From positions 1 to 33,695 of the forward strand of contig JANMDR010000127.1 in NCBI GenBank assembly GCA_031376425.1: a stretch of 33,695 bases of DNA, in the 5' to 3' direction. Origin of the DNA: JANMDR01 sp031376425. GTDB lineage: Bacteria > Pseudomonadota > Gammaproteobacteria > Burkholderiales > Usitatibacteraceae. A program made the position numbers and the translations under genes. The notes beneath the pieces were generated by a model. That model was not told the origin of the DNA. It did not search any database and was given only the letters and a program-made list of their open reading frames with translations. Below, in pieces: positions 23,243 through 31,990 of the stretch (position 1 is the first letter of the stretch; every line of letters starts with the position of its first letter).

Positions 23243-25741
23243 TTAAGGTTGGTTACATTCCGGCGTGGTGTTGAGCGTGTTGGTGAGAGTATTAAATAGG
23301 GCGACGTTGTCAACCAGCCCTTTTACGGCGAGAAATTGTTCGGCTACTTTTGCGCCGGTGGTGAGTTTGCCTGCGGCTTTTAGAGCTTTGATGGACGAAC
23401 CTACTCTTTTGGTGATTACCGTTTCGGCGATTAGGTAGGATACTTTGCCAATGGCTACACAGGCTTCTTCGGATGGGAAGGCGGGGCCGCTACTGTTGCC
23501 AGAGCCGCTGAACGCTTGGGCGAAGAGCCCTTTGCGTTCTGCGGCGATCACGCACATTACCGCTTTTTTACCTTCATCTACGAGTGTTTTGCCTAAGCCA
23601 CATACCAAGGGTGCCGTCGGAAAAAATGGGACGTAGGCAAATGAGGGCGCGCATTCTGCTGTGACGGATTGTTCGGCCATGGTTTGCGCTACGGCAGGTA
23701 TGGCTTTCAGTTGGGTGAATACCTTGGGCAACTCGCACATGAAGCCTGCCAGCACTTGGCCGCCACAGGCCAGCCCGTCGTTTAATTCGCGTGCTGGCGT
23801 TAAATTAGCGGTGGCACCCGGGATCATTTTAGCCAGTGAGCTACAGTGGCCGATGGCGTCGAATATAAACTTACCAGCTTCAACGATAAATTCCGCACCC
23901 TGCACGACTGCATGGCCAACGATGACGCCCGCTTTAATGATCTCTCTACCCACCACTTCTCCTTGGTGAATAATTTCGCGGCCAACGATGTCTTTGCCTT
24001 CAACGATATATTTGCCGCCGGGCACATAGGTGGCTACCGCAAAATCGAGCGCGTCGGACGCCGCTACTACTTGCGTGGCCACGATCTTACCGCCTTGCTC
24101 TAGCACCCTACCCACCACCCTACCGTTGATGAGTAGCTCACGGGTAGCGCCTTGGGCACCGGTGGAGATGGTGTTGCCAATAGTCACCCCTGCATCAAGC
24201 GTGCGTTCGCCTACGGTATTGAGCACTTTTTTGCTGCTGTCCTGTACCGTTTTTAGCGCCGATTGTGCACCCGCTAAAAATACCGGCCCTTCTTCTTTGG
24301 CCCAGGTATAGGCGGAGCCAGCGACGATGACGGCGTTTTTGCCGATAGTGTTGGCGGCCTTGACCACTTCATTAGCCAAGCTGTTGGCGGCGTACACGGT
24401 GGTGTCGGCGACGGTATGGGCAACGTCTTCAACAGCGGCTAGGAAGTTAAAGCCGCTTGATGGTGTGGTGGTGATGCGATCCCAAATATAGCCGCGATTA
24501 TCTGCCGGGCCACCGCCTTTATAGATGGCTAGATTGCCATCGTCTTGCAGCGCTAAAAAGTAGCGTCCCACGGGGCCGCCAGCGCCGTAAGGTGCGCAGT
24601 TAATGCCCTGTCCTTGATCGGCCTGTGAGCTGCCGCGATAGATGCACAGATGGCCGTCGGCTTGAACGCGCATGTAATATTTATACTGTGCGCCCACTTC
24701 AAAAGAACGTTTGTTCAAACACCAGCGACGGTTATCACCACTGATGGTAGCAGGGTTGCCGGTTTGGTGAATGCACAGGTTGGCATCCGGCTGCATCACC
24801 AAAACAAAAGCACCATTGGCAGAACGCATATACTCGCCAGAACGCAAGGTATCGCCCAGCCGCATGATGTTTAAGCCATTGCTAGATCGTGCTGCTGGTG
24901 CGTTTAAATTTTCTGTTTGCAGATTAGGCCAGCGTGCATATTTCTGCCCATATGTGACCCAATGATGGTTGATCTTTTGTGCGTCCGTGCCCAGCGCCTG
25001 ACGCACATCAGCATATTTATAGGCATAGTATTCAGGGTCAAGTCCACTGGCATCTGCTGTCCGCGTTTTGTATTGCACCAAATAGGCAAAGGAGCCGATA
25101 GCGCCTAACTCTAAATTGAAACTATCGTAATCTACGGCATCCAGCGCACCCTTGGCCTTAGCAGTGGCAACCACCCGATCAGACAGCTTCTTTTTCATGG
25201 CGGCAAATTCCGTTTCGTCATAGGGCACAACCTTGCCCGCCGCCCGCGCTGATGCCATCGCCTTTTCAACTTCAGCACTAATTAAAACATAGCGCTCGCG
25301 GCTCGCGATAAGCCGCGGGTCCTCCGTCTGGGTGACGGCGGGTGGCAAAGAAGAAGGCGGCGGTGTGTTACCCGCAGTGGTCATCACACTAATAAACTTA
25401 CCCGCACCCAAATCGTTCACCAATGTCCGCACGTTCTCAATATAACCAGTCATATACGTGCATTGCGCCGCCGTTAAATTGGCCGTGCGCCGCGCCAAAG
25501 TATGCTGATAAATTGCTGCGCTGAGCCAATTCACCGCGCGATCAAATGCCTCCTGCGTGCGCAACGGCGGCGAAAGCATGGGCAACTGCGAAGCCTTCTG
25601 AAACGCCGCCAATACCTCCGCATGCGCCTTGGCGTTACTGTCGATACACGACTGTGGTGCGGCCTGCGCAAATACGCTTACCGGTAAAAACGCCGCCAAC
25701 GCCAACGCGCCAGCAGACAAGATTGCCTTGATCACTTTCAT
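23243..25741 (-). CDS. Large secreted protein with bulb-type lectin domain
   Basis: The frame encodes 832 residues with a Sec signal peptide (residues 1–25, cleavage after VFA) and a GGGAG ribosome binding site. A helical, Cys-containing region (26–230) comes first. Next is LDPEYYAYKYADVRQAL with WVTYGQKYARWPN (234–272), like the short DPxYYxxxYPDV repeats seen in surface and glycosyltransferase proteins. Residues about 294–422 form a bulb-type (mannose-binding monocot) lectin domain with three sugar-pocket motifs of the QxDxNxxxY kind at 317–325, 360–368 and 399–407 (the first two vary: His for Tyr in one, His for Asn in the other). A long Val/Gly-rich helical or solenoid region follows, with internal repeats such as IVGREIIHQGEVVGREII (about 535–625), then a Cys-rich end (633–832). 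No catalytic motif is recognised. It could be an adhesin, bacteriocin-like lectin or carrier of an unknown activity. Confidence 0.85.
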   Translation of the reverse strand: MKVIKAILSAGALALAAFLPVSVFAQAAPQSCIDSNAKAHAEVLAAFQKASQLPMLSPPLRTQEAFDRAVNWLSAAIYQHTLARRTANLTAAQCTYMTGYIENVRTLVNDLGAGKFISVMTTAGNTPPPSSLPPAVTQTEDPRLIASRERYVLISAEVEKAMASARAAGKVVPYDETEFAAMKKKLSDRVVATAKAKGALDAVDYDSFNLELGAIGSFAYLVQYKTRTADASGLDPEYYAYKYADVRQALGTDAQKINHHWVTYGQKYARWPNLQTENLNAPAARSSNGLNIMRLGDTLRSGEYMRSANGAFVLVMQPDANLCIHQTGNPATISGDNRRWCLNKRSFEVGAQYKYYMRVQADGHLCIYRGSSQADQGQGINCAPYGAGGPVGRYFLALQDDGNLAIYKGGGPADNRGYIWDRITTTPSSGFNFLAAVEDVAHTVADTTVYAANSLANEVVKAANTIGKNAVIVAGSAYTWAKEEGPVFLAGAQSALKTVQDSSKKVLNTVGERTLDAGVTIGNTISTGAQGATRELLINGRVVGRVLEQGGKIVATQVVAASDALDFAVATYVPGGKYIVEGKDIVGREIIHQGEVVGREIIKAGVIVGHAVVQGAEFIVEAGKFIFDAIGHCSSLAKMIPGATANLTPARELNDGLACGGQVLAGFMCELPKVFTQLKAIPAVAQTMAEQSVTAECAPSFAYVPFFPTAPLVCGLGKTLVDEGKKAVMCVIAAERKGLFAQAFSGSGNSSGPAFPSEEACVAIGKVSYLIAETVITKRVGSSIKALKAAGKLTTGAKVAEQFLAVKGLVDNVALFNTLTNTLNTTPECNQP

Positions 25742-26045
25742 GGGTGCTCCCTTTTTTATTTGGTGTAGTAGCTGAGTGAATTCAGTAGCATTGCAGCAGT
25801 GCGACTAGAGCGGGGTTACTTTTCTGATCTTTTCTAAATTGTAACTTGCGAGCAAGTATTGTGCGCTAGTTCATACGGATTGCATAGAGGGCGAAAAACT
25901 TAAGACACTATTTTATGAGTGAGTGTGTGGTAACGCACTTATTTTATGATCGGCATTGCGTTGGAGCGGTTTGGGGGTATTACCGGAGCGCATGTAAGGC
26001 CCTCATATTTTCACCGTTGAGGCGCAGGCAATGCACCCAAACAAC

Positions 26046-26108
26046 GCGGTGATCCGATATGCCGATACCGGAGTTCGTTACCTCTGTTGGGGCGTATTGC
26101 ATACGCCC
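26046..26108. repeat. REP-like unit, copy 1
   Basis: The unit starts GCGGTGATCC and contains CCGGAG. It ends in an inverted repeat GGGCGTAT–TGC–ATACGCCC (26090–26108). It aligns along its length with a second unit at 26162–26223, sharing the GCGGTGATCC start, an A-C-GGAG centre and a terminal GGGG(C)…hairpin. Confidence 0.65.
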
Positions 26109-26161
26109 TCGTTGTGTTGGCACAAGCACACGCATGTTGTGATCGACATCGCACAACAGCG

Positions 26162-26223
26162 GCGGTGATCCTCTATACCAACAACGGAGTGAAACTACCG
26201 TAGGGGCACGGCATGCCGTGCCC
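26162..26223. repeat. REP-like unit, copy 2, ending in a 20-base palindrome
   Basis: The unit starts GCGGTGATCC, contains AACGGAGT and CTACCGTAGG, and ends in the perfect 20-base palindrome GGGCACGGCATGCCGTGCCC (26204–26223). A GTAGGGGCACGGCATGCCGTGCCC-like repeat occurs between genes in many bacteria. It is oriented like copy 1, about 116 bases away. Confidence 0.7.
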
Positions 26224-26267
26224 GCCTAGGCGTGACATGCCCCCCCGTCATTCAAAATGCGTAGCCC

Positions 26268-26648
26268 TTAATACATACGCTTTAATACGCATATTTTGTT
26301 ATCGCTAGGGTCACGTAGGTAGGCAAGGTAAATTTGCCCTACGGGACCTTCACGCATCCCCGGTGGGTCTTCGCAGGCGGTGCCGCCGTTGGCAACGCCT
26401 GCTGCATGCCATGCATCGCCTAGTTCTGGGCTTTCAACGGCAAAACCGATGGTGCCGCCGTTAGCGCCACAGGCCGCTTGACCATTGATTGGTTTGGTAA
26501 TGCCTAAAAGCCCCGTTGGGGTCCGGTAAAAAACCCGACCCTTATCGTCCATTTTTCCCGGTGGGATTCCAAGCACGCCTAAGGTGGCATCGTAAAATTT
26601 TTTAGCAGCGGCGACATCATTAGCACCGATCATGACGTGACTAAACAT
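26268..26648 (-). CDS. VOC-superfamily (glyoxalase-like) protein
   Basis: The frame encodes 126 residues with the βαβββ pattern of the vicinal oxygen chelate fold. MFSHVMIGANDVAAAKKFYDATLGVLG opens the first module, with His4 a likely metal ligand. GGTIGFAVES and QIYLAYLRDPSDNKICVLKR form the second, where DPxxNKI is the usual motif near the end. Members include glyoxalases, dioxygenases and drug-binding proteins, so the activity is open. An AAAGGA ribosome binding site lies upstream. It stands alone between two repeat elements. Confidence 0.88.
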   Translation of the reverse strand: MFSHVMIGANDVAAAKKFYDATLGVLGIPPGKMDDKGRVFYRTPTGLLGITKPINGQAACGANGGTIGFAVESPELGDAWHAAGVANGGTACEDPPGMREGPVGQIYLAYLRDPSDNKICVLKRMY

Positions 26649-26743
26649 TATTTTTTTCCTTTGATTTAATGATTAATTGGTGTGATGCGAGATATTTAAT
26701 TCTATTTCTATATCAAAACGATAGTTATTATTGTAAATCTCGA

Positions 26744-26827
26744 AATTTCGTCATTCCCGCGCAGGCGGGAACCCAGCGACTTTTTCGGACGACACTGGAT
26801 TCCCGCCTGCGCGGGAACGACGAAATT
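26744..26827. mobile_element. MITE-like inverted-repeat element (84 bp)
   Basis: Two 33-base arms, 26744–26776 and 26795–26827, are inverted repeats of each other with 31 of 33 positions matching, separated by 18 bases. Each arm begins AATTTCGTC at its outer end and contains CCCGCGCAGGCGGG, itself a small hairpin. The CATTCCCGCGCAGGCGGGAA core is a well-known interspersed repeat in many betaproteobacteria and gammaproteobacteria. It ends seven bases from the stop of the S9 peptidase gene and could serve as its terminator. It encodes no transposase, so any movement would need one supplied elsewhere. Confidence 0.85.
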
Positions 26828-26833
26828 GTTGTA

Positions 26834-28843
26834 TTACTTAGTGCTCAGCAAATATTTTTCTAAAAACCCGATGGTGGAATAAAACTGATAGTCGGAATTA
26901 ATCTTTTTACCAAAGCCATGACCTTCGTCATTGGCAGTCATATACCAAACCGGCGTGCCGTTCTTTTTAACGGTTGCAACGATCTGATCAGCTTCTTGAT
27001 AGGGTACGCGTGGGTCGTTTTTTCCTTGTATTACAAACAGTGGCTTTTTAATTTTTGCGGCGTTGTTGAGTGGCGCGATAGATTCTTGAAACTTGCGCAT
27101 TTCAGGGTCGCGTTCATCACCATATTCTACGCGGCGTAAATCACGGCGATAGCTCTCGGTTTTTTCAAGGAAGGTAACGAAACTAGAAATACCCACTACA
27201 TCAATAGCCGCAGCAATACGATCAGCGTAATTGGTTGAAACAGCCAGCGCCATATAGCCACCGTAGCTGCCGCCCGATACCGCAATGCGCGTTGCATCCA
27301 TATCAGGTTGTGCTGCAATCCAATCAAATAATGCGCCAATATCCTTTACTGAATCTTCACGCAATTTACCGTTATCTAAAGCCAAGAACGATTTGCCGTA
27401 ACCCGATGAGCCACGCACGTTGGGGTAAATCGTGGTGATACCCATCTCGTTAGTCAGGTAGTTGCTGCGCCCCAGAAAGCCCGGCTGAAATTGCGCTTCG
27501 GGTCCACCGTGAATATTGATGAGTACTGGCCGTTTACCGCTAAATTTAGTTGCCGGTGCGCGATACACAAAACCTGAAATCATACGGTTATCAAACGATT
27601 TCCAGCGCACCAATTCTGGTTCCACAAATTTAGTCGCATCCACAGCCATCGTTTCGTGCGTGGTCCAACGCGTAACTTCGTTGGTTTTCATGTTCACCGA
27701 ATAGACCTCTGACGGACTGGTGGCTGATGTCACCGAGAGCGCCAGATTAGTACTGTCTTTATGCCAGCTCACGCCACCAATGGTGCCTAGCGGCAATTTT
27801 GGCGAAGGCAATAGTTTATGGTCAGAAGTGCGCATGAGTCGCAACACATTATTGCCATCCTCATTGGCTACAAAGGCGATGGTCTTGCCATCATCAGCCA
27901 AGGCCACGCCATTAATATCCCAGTTAATATCGCCAGTTAATACCGTGTGTTTGCCACTGGCGATATCAATGTAATTGAGGCGCTGAAATTCGCTACCTAA
28001 ATCAGTCACGGTATAAATACCTTTACCATCTTTGCTAAAAGACCCACCACCATACGACACCGTGCCACTGCCGCTCTGGCTATTCTTTTCAGTCAGGCGG
28101 CGCGATTTACCCGTCGCCACATCCATTACCCACAAATAGCTTTCATTGGCGGAAATATATTCCACATAAATAAGTTGCTTGTCATCAGATGAAAAATTAA
28201 AACCGAACCAACCGCCACCGGCAAGCTCAGCAAGCTTGCGCGGTGCATCTGGCTTCAGTGGATCCACAACAGATAATGTAGTGTTGATCTTGTCGTTCGA
28301 TCCTTGGCGATTTACCGGCACCGTAGCGTAAACGATTTGTTTACCGCGCTTAGACCAGTCGACTGCCTGTACCCGCTCGCCATCGGGCGTGATTGGCACG
28401 GCATCGCCACCGGCGATATCACGGCGATAGCCGCGAAACACTTCATTGCCGCCAGTGTCTTTACCAAACACATAATATTTCCCAGCTTTAGGCTCATAGC
28501 TTGCCGAACGCACTGGTTCTGGATAGTCGGTTAATAGCTCCAAAGCGCCGCCCGGCTTGGCAAGCCGATAAACCTGGGGCGTATTTTTATGCCGCCGCGA
28601 GATCAACATTTCTGGCTTTGTGGGGTGCCAATTTGCAAACGCGGTAGGCTTGAATTCATTATATTTTGCCACCTGCGCAGCAACACTAGAAGGCACCGGC
28701 GGTACGTTTTCAAGCACCATCGCCGCAGGTGCTGGCACCACCGTGGCTTGCGCGAGCGCAGCGACAGGAGCGGCCAAAATAGCAGCGAATAAAATCGACA
28801 ACGCGGGACGAAACACAGGATTGCTGCGACGACGAGAAACCAT
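26834..28843 (-). CDS. Secreted S9-family (prolyl oligopeptidase-like) peptidase
   Basis: The frame encodes 669 residues with an N-terminal signal peptide (basic RRR start, hydrophobic stretch about 12–31, ALA cleavage site). A seven-bladed-type β-propeller spans about 60–415, with WD40/TolB-like repeats such as SFSKDGKGIYTVTD and FSSDDKQLIYVEY. The C-terminal α/β-hydrolase domain carries the catalytic triad: Ser526 in GGSYGGYMA, Asp610 in GKNDPRVPY and His642 in DEGHGF. These place it in family S9 (acylaminoacyl/dipeptidyl type), likely periplasmic and cleaving short peptides. An AAGGAT sequence precedes the start codon. Confidence 0.94.
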   Translation of the reverse strand: MVSRRRSNPVFRPALSILFAAILAAPVAALAQATVVPAPAAMVLENVPPVPSSVAAQVAKYNEFKPTAFANWHPTKPEMLISRRHKNTPQVYRLAKPGGALELLTDYPEPVRSASYEPKAGKYYVFGKDTGGNEVFRGYRRDIAGGDAVPITPDGERVQAVDWSKRGKQIVYATVPVNRQGSNDKINTTLSVVDPLKPDAPRKLAELAGGGWFGFNFSSDDKQLIYVEYISANESYLWVMDVATGKSRRLTEKNSQSGSGTVSYGGGSFSKDGKGIYTVTDLGSEFQRLNYIDIASGKHTVLTGDINWDINGVALADDGKTIAFVANEDGNNVLRLMRTSDHKLLPSPKLPLGTIGGVSWHKDSTNLALSVTSATSPSEVYSVNMKTNEVTRWTTHETMAVDATKFVEPELVRWKSFDNRMISGFVYRAPATKFSGKRPVLINIHGGPEAQFQPGFLGRSNYLTNEMGITTIYPNVRGSSGYGKSFLALDNGKLREDSVKDIGALFDWIAAQPDMDATRIAVSGGSYGGYMALAVSTNYADRIAAAIDVVGISSFVTFLEKTESYRRDLRRVEYGDERDPEMRKFQESIAPLNNAAKIKKPLFVIQGKNDPRVPYQEADQIVATVKKNGTPVWYMTANDEGHGFGKKINSDYQFYSTIGFLEKYLLSTK

Positions 28844-29057
28844 GATGAAATCCTTGGAAAGTGAAGTGACGATAATGAGCTGGAAATGAATTTATTTTAA
28901 ATGCAAGAAACTATTTTCTCTATAGAAAGGGGCTAAGCACAGCATTATGCGACCAAATGCAGATTTTTTGGGATTGAACGCGGTTTTTCAGGCGCACACT
29001 TAAAACTAGCGTTTCGATTAGAATAGGGTTTCACTTAATAAATATTCAAGGTTAGCC

Positions 29058-29486
29058 ATGAAGCGAATTTTAACGATAGCAATTGCCACACTCACGGTGA
29101 GTGCAACCATGTCTGTTATGGCGCAAGAAATGCCTCCAGGAAAATGGGAAACTAAAACCAAAATTGAAATGCCCGGCATGCCCGCCGAAATGGCCGCAAA
29201 AATGGGTGCTAAAGTGTTTACCCATTGCATAGTGGCTGGCAAAAATAAATGGAGTGACGAGCACAGCCCATCGGCGCAACGTAGCTGCGAGCGCACGGAT
29301 ATGAAAGTTTCGGGTAACGAAATATCTTGGAAAATGGTTTGTAAAGAAGGCATCACTGGCGACGGTACGGTAAAGCACAACGGCAAAGATGCCTACACCA
29401 TGAACCTCAACATGACCTCCCCGCGCGGCGTAATGAAAATGCAAAGCGAAGGCAAGCTGCTTTCGGCTACTTGTGATCCGAAGTAA
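29058..29486 (+). CDS. DUF3617 family exported protein
   Basis: The frame encodes 142 residues with a signal peptide (1–22, MKRILTIAIATLTVSATMSVMAQ). The mature part starts EMPPGKWETKTKIEMPGMP and has four cysteines (THC, RSC, MVC, ATC). The PGxWExxxxxxMPGMP start and the CxRTD–MVC pattern are those of the DUF3617 family of periplasmic proteins, common in proteobacteria and of unknown function. The two Cys pairs probably form disulfides. Confidence 0.85.
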   Translation: MKRILTIAIATLTVSATMSVMAQEMPPGKWETKTKIEMPGMPAEMAAKMGAKVFTHCIVAGKNKWSDEHSPSAQRSCERTDMKVSGNEISWKMVCKEGITGDGTVKHNGKDAYTMNLNMTSPRGVMKMQSEGKLLSATCDPK

Positions 29487-29521
29487 TTAGCATTTGCTAG
29501 TGAAGATGCGCTAAAAATACC

Positions 29522-29552
29522 TTGTAGCCACCTTAAACAAGGGTGGCTACAA
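29522..29552. terminator. 11-bp stem-loop after the DUF3617 gene
   Basis: TTGTAGCCACC (29522–29532) and GGTGGCTACAA (29542–29552) pair perfectly around a 9-base loop. It lies 36 bases past the DUF3617 stop and ahead of hsdR, so it may end transcription or isolate the two genes. There is no clear T-tract. The sequence also resembles intergenic repeat hairpins. Confidence 0.5.
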
Positions 29553-29642
29553 CCCTATATAGGCAAGTAGAGCGAGTAATTTGGCTATCTACGCCTCAAA
29601 AAATGCACCACGCGTTCGCAAGCCAAACACAGGAAAAACACT

Positions 29643-31985
29643 TTGAACCCCAAGTTCTCGGAACGCGATATCTGCACCAAATTTATCACACCAGCGCTCC
29701 AGCAAACAGGTTGGGATATTCACACGCAAGTGCGAGAGGAAGTTAGTTTTACCAAAGGTAAAATTATCGTGCGCGGCAAACTGCATAGTCGTGGTGAACA
29801 AAAACGCGCCGATTACATTCTCTACTACAAATCAAATATTCCCCTTGCCATCATAGAAGCCAAGGACAACACCTACAGCATCGGTGCAGGCATGCAGCAG
29901 GCGCTTAACTATGCCGAAACCCTAGAAATCCCATTTGTTTTTAGCTCCAATGGCGATGCGTTTCTACACCACGATAGAACTGGTAACGCCGTCATCACCG
30001 AGCAAGAAATTGCGCTTGATCAATTCCCGTCGCCAGAAGCCTTGTGGCAGCGGTATTGCGTATGGAAAGGCATTGTTACAGCGCAAGCTAAAGCCACAGT
30101 AGAAATGCCCTATTACGATGATAGCACCGGTCGCTCACCACGCTATTACCAAGCCAGCGCCATCAATAATGCCATTGAAGCCGTAGCGCGTGGGCAGCAG
30201 CGAATTTTATTGGTAATGGCAACTGGCACGGGCAAAACCTACACCGCATTTCAAATCATTTGGCGGCTGTGGAAATCGGGTACTAAAAAGCGCATCTTGT
30301 TTTTGGCAGATCGCAATATTTTAGTTAATCAAACCAAGAATAATGACTTTAAACCCTTTGGCGCGGCGATGACGAAAATCAGCAAGCGCCAAATTGATAA
30401 AAGCTATGAAGTTTATCTATCGCTTTATCAAGCGGTAACGGGTAATGAAGAAGAAAGAAATATTTACAGACAATTCTCGCCCGATTTTTTTGACCTAATT
30501 ATCATCGATGAATGCCATCGCGGCAGTGCCGCAGAAGACTCTGCTTGGCGTGAAGTTCTCGAATACTTTACCAATGCCACCCACATCGGCCTAACCGCCA
30601 CACCAAAGGAAACCAAGGTCATTTCAAGCAGCACCTACTTTGGCGAGCCGGTGTATAGCTACAGCCTACGGCAGGGCATAGAAGACGGGTTCTTAGCGCC
30701 GTACAAAGTGGTGCGCATTGATATGGATAGGGATTTACAAGGCTGGCGACCAACTGAAGGGCAGGTGGATAAGCACGGCCAACTCATTGAAGACCGCCTC
30801 TACAATTTAACTGATATGGACCGTACCTTGGTGCTGGAAAAGCGCACCGAGCTCGTCGCCCAAAAAATTACCGAATACCTAACCCTAACCGACCCCTACG
30901 CCAAAACCATCGTATTTTGCGACGATATTAACCATGCCGAGCGTATGCGCCAAGCGTTGGTTAATTTAAACCCAGATCGCGTAAAAGAAAACCGTAAATA
31001 CATCATGCGAATTACTGGGGATGAAAACGAAGGTAAAGCCGAGCTAGATAATTTTATCAATCCAGAAGAACGCTATCCCGTCATTGCCACCACCTCAAAA
31101 TTGATGACCACCGGCGTAGATGCACAAACCTGCAAATTAATCGTGCTGGATCAAAGTATAAGATCCATGACCGAGTTCAAGCAGATCATCGGGCGTGGCA
31201 CGCGGGTGAATGAAGATTACGGTAAATACTGGTTCACCATCATGGACTTTAAAAGAGTCACAGAGCTTTTTGCCGACGCAGAATTTGACGGCGACCCTGT
31301 GGTGATATTTGAACCTAATATTAACCAACCACCGGTGCCACCCGAAGGTGAAAACGGCGACGATGGTGATGCACCAGACATAGAAATCATCAATGAACCC
31401 CCAGTCAATGAAGAAGACCGCCCCAGACGTGTAAGATACGTTGTGGGTGATGTTGAAGTCACCGTACTATCCGAGCGCGTGCAATATTACGGCCCCGATG
31501 GCAATCTTATTACTGAATCCCTCAGAGCCTACACCCGCACCAAAGTACAAAAAGATTACGCGTCCCTTGATGAATTTTTACGCAAATGGACGAAAGCCGA
31601 CCAAAAAGCCGCGTTATTGCTGGAACTAGAACAACACGGTGTATTGATAGAAGCCTTGGCCGAAGAAGTTGGCAGAGATTTTGACCCATTTGATTTAATC
31701 TGCCACATCGCCTTTGACCAACCACCGCTCACCCGCAAAGAACGCGCCGAACAAGTTAAAAAACGTAATTATTTTGCCAAATACGGAGAGCAAGCGCGGC
31801 AAGTGCTAGAAGGCCTGCTCGACAAATACGCTGATACCGGCGTCCAGCATATTGAAGACATAAAAATACTCACCCTAGACCCATTCAAAAGCATGGGCAG
31901 CGCCCCAGAACTAATATCAGCCTTCGGCGGCAAGCCTGCCTACCTTCAAGCCTTAAAAGAGCTTGAACAACATTTATACGCCTAA
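29643..31985 (+). CDS. hsdR: Type I restriction enzyme, R (motor/nuclease) subunit
   Basis: HsdR moves along DNA using ATP and cuts unmethylated DNA within the HsdR2M2S1 complex. It has 780 residues from TTG 29643, which is supported by an AGGA ribosome binding site eight bases ahead. The N-terminal nuclease domain shows Asp57 and a Glu72-x-Lys74 (IIEAKD) PD-(D/E)xK pattern. Helicase motifs follow: Walker A ATGTGKT (about 193–199), DECH (289–292), LTATP (317–321) and QIIGRGTR (514–521). The C-terminal third (from about 560) matches the EcoEI-type R-subunit C-terminal domain. An acidic Pro-rich linker precedes it. The reading frame is intact. Confidence 0.95.
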   Translation: MNPKFSERDICTKFITPALQQTGWDIHTQVREEVSFTKGKIIVRGKLHSRGEQKRADYILYYKSNIPLAIIEAKDNTYSIGAGMQQALNYAETLEIPFVFSSNGDAFLHHDRTGNAVITEQEIALDQFPSPEALWQRYCVWKGIVTAQAKATVEMPYYDDSTGRSPRYYQASAINNAIEAVARGQQRILLVMATGTGKTYTAFQIIWRLWKSGTKKRILFLADRNILVNQTKNNDFKPFGAAMTKISKRQIDKSYEVYLSLYQAVTGNEEERNIYRQFSPDFFDLIIIDECHRGSAAEDSAWREVLEYFTNATHIGLTATPKETKVISSSTYFGEPVYSYSLRQGIEDGFLAPYKVVRIDMDRDLQGWRPTEGQVDKHGQLIEDRLYNLTDMDRTLVLEKRTELVAQKITEYLTLTDPYAKTIVFCDDINHAERMRQALVNLNPDRVKENRKYIMRITGDENEGKAELDNFINPEERYPVIATTSKLMTTGVDAQTCKLIVLDQSIRSMTEFKQIIGRGTRVNEDYGKYWFTIMDFKRVTELFADAEFDGDPVVIFEPNINQPPVPPEGENGDDGDAPDIEIINEPPVNEEDRPRRVRYVVGDVEVTVLSERVQYYGPDGNLITESLRAYTRTKVQKDYASLDEFLRKWTKADQKAALLLELEQHGVLIEALAEEVGRDFDPFDLICHIAFDQPPLTRKERAEQVKKRNYFAKYGEQARQVLEGLLDKYADTGVQHIEDIKILTLDPFKSMGSAPELISAFGGKPAYLQALKELEQHLYA

Positions 31986-31990
31986 AAAAT

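Larger units (their letters stand above)
25742..26267. other. Long gene-free spacer with REP-like elements
   Basis: No convincing gene is seen in this 526-base gap. The part next to the lectin gene (25742–25960) is relatively AT-rich and must hold that gene's promoter, but no clear −10/−35 pair stands out. The part from about 26046 to 26223 holds two related hairpin repeats, listed separately. The remainder up to the VOC gene stop has a run of seven C at about 26239–26246. Confidence 0.6.

Noticed and set aside
23445..24311. Several plus-strand open frames opposite the lectin gene
   Set aside because: They are short shadows of the high-GC third positions of the minus-strand gene. None has a ribosome binding site or recognisable domain.
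26041..26223. CRISPR array
   Set aside because: Only two diverged repeat units with internal palindromes are present, and the spacing and sequence conservation do not fit a repeat–spacer array.
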